9,632 nucleotides of DNA from a bacterium (GTDB lineage Bacteria; Ratteibacteria; UBA8468): positions 1-9,632 of the forward strand of contig DAOWFY010000131.1 of the NCBI GenBank assembly GCA_030637775.1, given 5' to 3'. The notes below the pieces were generated by a model, which saw nothing but the letters and a program-made list of their open reading frames with translations, searched no databases and was not told where the DNA came from. Position 1 is the first letter of the stretch. Each line of letters opens with the position of its first letter. Shown in pieces: positions 5,630 to 9,632 of this stretch. A program made the translations under genes and the position numbers.

Positions 5630-7328
5630 CTTTTGCAACCTTTTTCAATTCAGCAATTGCCTCATCTGCCCTTTTATTCCAGGGAGCAATATCATTACAA
5701 AATGCTGTTATTTGAAGATAAGAACGAAGAGCATCTTCCGGCCTCTTTAAGTTTTGCAGACATTCTCCTCCTTTGAATAGGCTCTCGGCATAAAGAGCTC
5801 TATTCTCTTTAGGGATCTTCTCAAAAATCTTAATTGCTTTCTGCCACTCTTTCTGATTCATCAGAAGATTGCCCTTTTCTCGCCGCACATAAGAAACCAA
5901 TGGACCTTTAGGATAAATCTCTAAGAATCTATCAAAGGAGACCATCGCCTCCTCATTTCTTTCCTCCTTTAACAATGAGACCCCCAAAAGGTAGAGAGCC
6001 TCGGGAGCAGATGAACTCTGGGGAAAATGGTCTAGGATTTCTTTAAACCAAGATTTAGCTTTATCAAACTTTCCCTCCTCAAAATAGGAACGAGCTACCA
6101 GAAGACCAAGATCTGGAGCAAGAGGAGAAGTTGGCTCTACACGAGCACCTTTAATCCAAGTTTCCCTTGCTCCCTTTTTCTTTCCCAGCCGGGAAAGTAC
6201 ACTTCCCGCTCCATAGTAAGCCTCCCCGATAAGTTGATGGTCAGGATATTTATCGATGAATTCCTGGAAGGTATGCAGAGCCTTTTGATACTCTTTTTCG
6301 TTATAATCGCACAGTCCCTTCTGAAGAAGAGCGCTTTTCGCCAATTCACTTGGAGAAAACTTCTCAATGATATCTTCAAACTTCTCTCGCGCCTTTAGGT
6401 AATCCCCTTCCCGAAAAAAGGTCAGCCCCACCTCATAGATGCTCTCGGGAATGAGTGCACTTTTCGGGAATCTTAGGGGAATCTTCTCAAAAATAGCTCT
6501 CGCCTCCTTGAAATTCTCCTGTTTCTTATAGATATTGCCGAGCTGGAAAAGAGCAAAAGGGACTGCCGGACTTATAGGAAAATCGGAAATTACCTTTTCG
6601 TAACTATCCTTGGCCTCTTTATATTTCTTCCGATTGAAAAATATATCACCAATCTTCAGGAAGGAGTTGGAAAGAAGAGAGCTTTCTTTAGTTGTTGAGA
6701 CAACCTTCCGAAAATCATCGAGGGCAGAAGAATAGTCTCTTCTCCGGTAATAGTCCAACCCCCGTTGATAGCAACTATAAGCGATAAGTTTCTCGCCGAT
6801 AGCAATCGAGTTGCTTTTTGGATAAGATTTCTTCAATGCTTCCAGCCAAACCATTGCCTGAGAAAGATCCGCCAAGCGCAAAGCAGAAAGGATAAGAGCG
6901 TAATAGGCAGATTCTGCGTATCGGGATTGAGGATATTCTGCTAAAAAGTCTTGAAACGACCTCTCTGCTTCCTCGAATTCACTCGCCTCGTAAAGAGAGG
7001 CGGCAAGATAGTAGGAGGTAATCTCCCGATAGCTGCTTTTAGGAAAGGAAAGAAGAATATTCTGAAATTTGGCAAGGGCCTGCTTTGGTCTTTTCAGTTT
7101 AAGATAGGAGATCCCCAAGAGAAGGTTGCAGTAGTCTGTCCTTTTGCTCTGAGGATAATCGACAATAAACCTCTCTAAATAGGAAACGGCTTCCCGAAAG
7201 AGGTCCTTCTCGTAGGCTTCCTTGGCAAGAGCAAAGTCCTCCTTCTCTCCGGCTAACAAAAAAGGACTCTCTATCAAAGAGAAAGTTAGCGACAAAATCA
7301 GGACTACCCTATATCTTTTTATTGTCAT
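5613..7328 (-). CDS. Exported TPR-repeat protein (YbgF/CpoB- or BamD-like repeats)
   Basis: 571 residues. A signal peptide (basic MTIKRYR, hydrophobic to about residue 26, likely cleavage after LLA) is followed by about 14 tandem repeats of roughly 37 residues running almost to the end. Each repeat has the pattern of a Y/F-rich helix, Ala at the tight packing site, a FEKI-like second helix and a closing YPxS or FPxS turn (DYPQS, SFPKS, EYPQS, SYPKS, RFPKS, HFPQS). That spacing and YPxS turn are typical of YbgF/CpoB- and BamD-type TPRs. No lipobox cysteine is seen, so it is probably a soluble periplasmic scaffold, and no catalytic domain is present. It is co-transcribed with the barrel and Ton motor and may link them to each other or to peptidoglycan; CpoB does a comparable job for Tol-Pal. 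The ATG has no recognisable Shine-Dalgarno sequence, 21 nt after the MBL stop. Confidence 0.85.
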   Translation of the reverse strand: MTIKRYRVVLILSLTFSLIESPFLLAGEKEDFALAKEAYEKDLFREAVSYLERFIVDYPQSKRTDYCNLLLGISYLKLKRPKQALAKFQNILLSFPKSSYREITSYYLAASLYEASEFEEAERSFQDFLAEYPQSRYAESAYYALILSALRLADLSQAMVWLEALKKSYPKSNSIAIGEKLIAYSCYQRGLDYYRRRDYSSALDDFRKVVSTTKESSLLSNSFLKIGDIFFNRKKYKEAKDSYEKVISDFPISPAVPFALFQLGNIYKKQENFKEARAIFEKIPLRFPKSALIPESIYEVGLTFFREGDYLKAREKFEDIIEKFSPSELAKSALLQKGLCDYNEKEYQKALHTFQEFIDKYPDHQLIGEAYYGAGSVLSRLGKKKGARETWIKGARVEPTSPLAPDLGLLVARSYFEEGKFDKAKSWFKEILDHFPQSSSAPEALYLLGVSLLKEERNEEAMVSFDRFLEIYPKGPLVSYVRREKGNLLMNQKEWQKAIKIFEKIPKENRALYAESLFKGGECLQNLKRPEDALRSYLQITAFCNDIAPWNKRADEAIAELKKVAKDEIHR

Positions 7329-7349
7329 TGTATATGTTGATACGAAACG

Positions 7350-7958
7350 TCAGTCCCTAGTAAGAATTTCTACCGGGCAGGAAGCAAGTTTTTTAAACTC
7401 TTCCGCATCCTCAGGGCTACCAACAATGTCTCCATAATGCATGGGAATGGCAATTTCCGGTTTGATCAATTTGACAGCTTCGGCAGCCTCTCTTGCATCC
7501 ATCGTATAGGTGCCACCTACCGGAACAAGAAGAACATCCGCTTTTATCCCTTCCATCTCCGGAATAAGGTCGGTATCCCCGGTATGGTAGATTCTCTTTC
7601 CTTCAATTGTCAGGATATAGCCTACCCCGCCAGCTGCTTTGGGATGAAAATTCTTCTCTGAGTTATAAGCGCAAACCACCTCTATCTCTATTCCCGCGGC
7701 CGTAATTTTATCCCCGGTCTTGGCGACCTTTACATTACCAGTTAACTGGGAAGCAGCATCGGCCGGAGCAACGATTACTGTCTCCGGCTTTTGAATCTTG
7801 GTAATATCTTCCCGGGAGCAGTGGTCATAGTGGGAATGGGTAATAAGGATCAAATCCGCTTTCTCTCCATCCGCTAATTTCCAGGGGTCAAGATAAATGA
7901 TCTTGTTATCGGTAATCTTAAAACTGGCATGACCCAGCCATCTTATATTTTCTACCAT
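7350..7958 (-). CDS. MBL-fold metal-dependent hydrolase (UPF0173/YtkL-like)
   Basis: 202 residues from ATG 7958. It has the full metallo-beta-lactamase-fold signature: WLGHASF (7-13), LDPW (23-26), HSHYDH (H41, H43, D45, H46), a G-D pair in YHTGDTDL and a late His in IPMHYGDI. This matches the small UPF0173-type hydrolases (LGHASF at the N-terminus), which bind two metals. The physiological substrate of this group is not known. An upstream in-frame ATG at 8057 would add 33 residues, but I reject it: they do not resemble the family, they lie upstream of the predicted promoter, and ATG 7958 has a strong AAAGGAGG site 4 nt away. It is the first gene of the minus-strand operon, 21 nt before the TPR gene, and no functional link to Ton is evident. 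Confidence 0.9.
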   Translation of the reverse strand: MVENIRWLGHASFKITDNKIIYLDPWKLADGEKADLILITHSHYDHCSREDITKIQKPETVIVAPADAASQLTGNVKVAKTGDKITAAGIEIEVVCAYNSEKNFHPKAAGGVGYILTIEGKRIYHTGDTDLIPEMEGIKADVLLVPVGGTYTMDAREAAEAVKLIKPEIAIPMHYGDIVGSPEDAEEFKKLASCPVEILTRD

Positions 7959-7962
7959 ATTG

Positions 7963-7970
7963 CCTCCTTT
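7963..7970 (-). promoter_or_regulatory. Ribosome binding site that fixes the MBL start
   Basis: AAAGGAGG on the minus strand, 4 nt before ATG 7958. It decides for this start over the upstream ATG at 8057, which would require transcription from before the predicted promoter. Confidence 0.8.
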
Positions 7971-7980
7971 GCCACCATAA

Positions 7981-8009
7981 ATCTTACCACAATATTTCAT
8001 TTTTCTCAA
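7981..8009 (-). promoter_or_regulatory. Promoter of the MBL-TPR-barrel-Ton operon
   Basis: Minus strand: -35 TTGAGA (8004-8009, 5/6 match), 17 nt spacer, -10 TAAGAT (7981-7986, 4/6) preceded by TGG, an extended -10. Transcription would start near 7974 and give a short leader of about 16 nt carrying the strong ribosome binding site. No other promoter of similar quality was seen within the eight-gene cluster, though I did not score it exhaustively. Confidence 0.6.
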
Positions 8010-8017
8010 AAAAGGAT

Positions 8018-8023
8018 TATAAT
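8018..8023 (+). promoter_or_regulatory. Candidate -10 (TATAAT) for the small divergent gene
   Basis: A perfect TATAAT on the plus strand lies about 55 nt before the start of the 57-residue gene. The -35 at a 17 nt spacing is poor (TTTCAT, 7995-8000). The sequence is near-palindromic (ATTATAAT), so the minus strand also reads TATAAT here. Confidence 0.4.
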
Positions 8024-8078
8024 TAAAAGGATAGAGAAGGAAAAGAAATTGCGACAAGTAAAACTATAAGGAGCATTC

Positions 8079-8252
8079 ATGGTTAGGGTAATATTTGGAA
8101 TTGTTTTGCTTATCGGGGGTTTCTTCCTCTCCACGAAGCCCAAGATTAGTTATAAGCAGAGAGAGGGCCTATCCGATTTATGGGCGATTTTAGGCTTGGT
8201 ACTTCTGGTAAGCGGCCTGGTTCTCTTAGCCATGCCCCTTCTCCAGAAGTAG
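8079..8252 (+). CDS. 57-residue two-helix membrane protein, unknown function
   Basis: A small gene with AAGGAG (8068-8073) placed 5 nt before ATG. It encodes a first hydrophobic helix (about residues 4-17, [14 protein letters not shown]), a polar loop with basic and acidic residues ([17 protein letters not shown]) and a second helix (about 35-55, [18 protein letters not shown]), ending LLQK. The perfect ribosome binding site, the clean two-helix hairpin and an upstream TATAAT argue that it is real. I do not recognise the family. It is divergent from the MBL operon. Its last 27 nt overlap the 3' end of the OppF-like gene on the other strand, so the two transcripts are antisense at their ends. 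Both helices lack charged residues, which suits a small membrane-complex subunit or a hairpin anchor. Confidence 0.7.
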   Translation: MVRVIFGIVLLIGGFFLSTKPKISYKQREGLSDLWAILGLVLLVSGLVLLAMPLLQK

Positions 8253-9050
8253 GCTTCTCTTAATCCTGGGGATGGAGGAGAGCAAAGTTTTGGTATAGGG
8301 GTGGGAAGGGTTCTGGTATAGCTCTTCTGCTGGGGCTGTCTCAACAATTTTTCCTTTGTACATCACCATAATCCTGTCACAGAAGTATCCCACAACCGAG
8401 AGGTCATGGGAGATAAAGAGATAGGTGAGAGCAAATCTTTTCCGTAATTCCTTAAGTAGATTCAGAATCTGAGCGCTAATTGAGACATCTAAGTTACTCA
8501 CCGGCTCATCACAGACAATAAATTCAGGATTGGTAGCAAGAGCACGAGCAATATTGATTCTTTGCCGCCCTCCTCCAGAAAATTGATGGGGAAAATTGCT
8601 TATTGAGGTAGGAGGAAGCCCCACCAGTTCCAATAGTTCCTTTACCCTTTCCCTTTCTTTATTTTTATATAAGTTATGAACAAAGAGGGGCTCAGCAATG
8701 ATTTCGGCTACCCTCATCCTGGGATTAAGCGATTTATAAGGATCCTGGAAGATAATTTGCAGCTCCCTGCGCATGCGGCGTAATCTTTTTGCCGGCAGAG
8801 TGAAGAGCTCCTCTCCCCGATAATAGAGCTTTCCTTTATCTGGCTCTACTAATTTTAAGAGCAATTTACCCAGGGTTGTCTTTCCACAACCACTCTCTCC
8901 CACCAGACCCAAAATCTCACCTTTCCTGATTTCAAAACTGAGATTATCAACCGCTTTAACCATCTCCTTGCTTCCGATAGAGAAGGTCGCCTTGGTTATA
9001 GAGTAATATTTTTTCAGATTTTCTGCTCTAATAAATATTTCTTTAGCCAT
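8226..9050 (-). CDS. Oligopeptide/dipeptide ABC transporter ATPase, OppF/DppF-like, short form
   Basis: 274 residues. All ABC elements are visible: Walker [10 protein letters not shown] (51-59), Q-loop FQDP (Q102), the family's SLNPRM segment (107-112), Walker B FIVCDEP (177-183), D-loop SNLD (185-188) and H-loop SHD (H215). It ends in the [12 protein letters not shown] segment typical of Opp/Dpp ATPases. Two oddities: the signature reads FSGGGRQR instead of the usual LSGGQ/FSGGQ (codon GGG at the Gln position, G161), and the protein stops soon after HPYT, lacking the Cys-rich C-terminal extension its partner still has. Family members are often 310-330 residues. With OppD it would energise peptide (or, in some relatives, nickel or sugar) uptake. 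Its ATG overlaps the end of the OppD-like gene by 8 nt. Confidence 0.9.
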   Translation of the reverse strand: MAKEIFIRAENLKKYYSITKATFSIGSKEMVKAVDNLSFEIRKGEILGLVGESGCGKTTLGKLLLKLVEPDKGKLYYRGEELFTLPAKRLRRMRRELQIIFQDPYKSLNPRMRVAEIIAEPLFVHNLYKNKERERVKELLELVGLPPTSISNFPHQFSGGGRQRINIARALATNPEFIVCDEPVSNLDVSISAQILNLLKELRKRFALTYLFISHDLSVVGYFCDRIMVMYKGKIVETAPAEELYQNPSHPYTKTLLSSIPRIKRSLLLEKGHG

Positions 9051-9632
9051 TTAAATTATAACAGGCGACAAAATGACCTGCACCAACCTCTTTAATCTTT
9101 GGGGTTCGTCTCATACAGTTCTCTTTCCTTTCCGGGCATCGGGGAGCAAAAGCGCAGCCGGATAAACCGGCCGTGGGTTCCGGTACCGAGCCGGGGATAG
9201 AAGTAAGGGGTCTTCCCTTCTTTTCCGGCTCTGGCAGACAGAGCAGCAATGCCCGGGTATAAGGATGAAGCGGTTCATCAATAATCTTATTCATTGGACC
9301 CACCTCGATAATTCTACCGGAATACATAATGGCAATTCTTTTAGCAATCTTGCTTATTAAAGCCAGGTTGTGACTGATAAAGATGATGGACATATTTAGA
9401 CTGCTCCGCAGTTCTTTTAATAAAGTGATAATCTGGGCTTGCGTGGTAACATCTAATGAGGTGGTAGGCTCATCGGCAATGAGTAAGGAAGGTTTCTGAG
9501 CAAGGGCCATCGCAATCATTGCCCGCTGCGCCATCCCCCCACTGAGTTGATGGGGATACTGGCGTAACATCTCCTTTGGCTTTGGAATCCTCACCAACTC
9601 CAATAACCTTTCTACCTCTTCCATTAAACAGG
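9043..9632 (-). CDS. Oligopeptide/dipeptide ABC transporter ATPase, OppD/DppD-like, N-terminus outside window
   Basis: The C-terminal part (about 196 residues) of a second ATPase; the frame stays open to the right edge, so the ATG at 9622-9624 is an internal Met and not the start. Residue numbers here count from that Met. Visible parts are [14 protein letters not shown] (signature 27-31), Walker [13 protein letters not shown] (47-58) and H-loop SHN (H85), then HPYTRALL (120-127). The oligopeptide-transporter C-terminal domain GSVPEP...[15 protein letters not shown]...C follows, with cysteines 157, 163, 170 and 188. This four-Cys arrangement is known in the family and has been linked to a [4Fe-4S] cluster. 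Walker A and the Q-loop lie beyond the window. It is normally paired with OppF, which follows here with an 8 nt overlap; permeases and the binding protein would be expected to the right. Confidence 0.93.
   Translation of the reverse strand, partial: CLMEEVERLLELVRIPKPKEMLRQYPHQLSGGMAQRAMIAMALAQKPSLLIADEPTTSLDVTTQAQIITLLKELRSSLNMSIIFISHNLALISKIAKRIAIMYSGRIIEVGPMNKIIDEPLHPYTRALLLCLPEPEKKGRPLTSIPGSVPEPTAGLSGCAFAPRCPERKENCMRRTPKIKEVGAGHFVACYNLNG

Noticed and set aside
7959-8057. N-terminal extension of the MBL-fold protein from the ATG at 8057
   Set aside because: The 33 extra residues are not family-like, lie upstream of the predicted operon promoter, and the ATG at 7958 has a strong AAAGGAGG site.
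8150-8347. Open frame on the minus strand overlapping the end of the OppF-like gene
   Set aside because: It lies in another frame of the OppF-like gene and antisense to the small plus-strand gene, with Arg/Pro/Ser-rich shadow composition and no ribosome binding site. It also does not encode the missing OppF C-terminal tail.
1-9632. CRISPR array, prophage or transposase genes
   Set aside because: No regularly spaced repeats and no transposase, integrase or phage-like proteins were seen in any frame I read.

Overview
The window looks like a chromosomal segment of a diderm (Gram-negative-type) bacterium of moderate to low GC. It encodes TonB, ExbB and ExbD, an outer-membrane-type beta-barrel and Sec-type signal peptides. 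I cannot name the organism. The mix of a methyltransferase-like URO-D protein, an Opp/Dpp-type ABC transporter and a compact Ton operon would suit an uncultured, probably anaerobic lineage, but that is inference.

Layout. Positions 1-218 hold a possible C-terminal tail of a gene entering from the left, then the leader of a plus-strand URO-D/MtaA-like gene (219-1199). Converging on it is a minus-strand tRNA-Gln(CTG) with a good sigma70-type promoter. Next is a minus-strand flavodoxin-like gene (1373-1810). Two imperfect 43-44 nt copies of one hairpin-forming element, in inverted orientation, bracket the flavodoxin gene. One of them contains the tRNA promoter.

The centre (1887-7958) is one tightly packed minus-strand cluster read right to left: MBL-fold hydrolase, 14-repeat TPR exported protein, plug-less TonB-receptor-like barrel, ExbB, ExbD, TonB, a membrane-anchored zinc ribbon and a small winged-helix protein. 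Gaps are 24 nt or less, with several overlaps, so it is very probably one operon. A promoter with a 5/6 match at -35, a 17 nt spacer and an extended -10 lies at 7981-8009. The barrel, the TPR protein and the complete ExbB-ExbD-TonB motor together suggest a dedicated proton-motive-force-driven envelope machine. The barrel has a signal peptide, a TonB-box-like segment and a typical receptor C-terminus, but no room for a plug domain. This is the most interesting part of the window.

The right end (8079-9632) has a divergent 57-residue two-helix membrane protein gene with an excellent ribosome binding site. It overlaps tail to tail with minus-strand ATPase genes of an oligopeptide/dipeptide ABC transporter (OppF/DppF-like, then a partial OppD/DppD-like gene running off the edge). 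The OppF-like protein is short and has an altered ABC signature.
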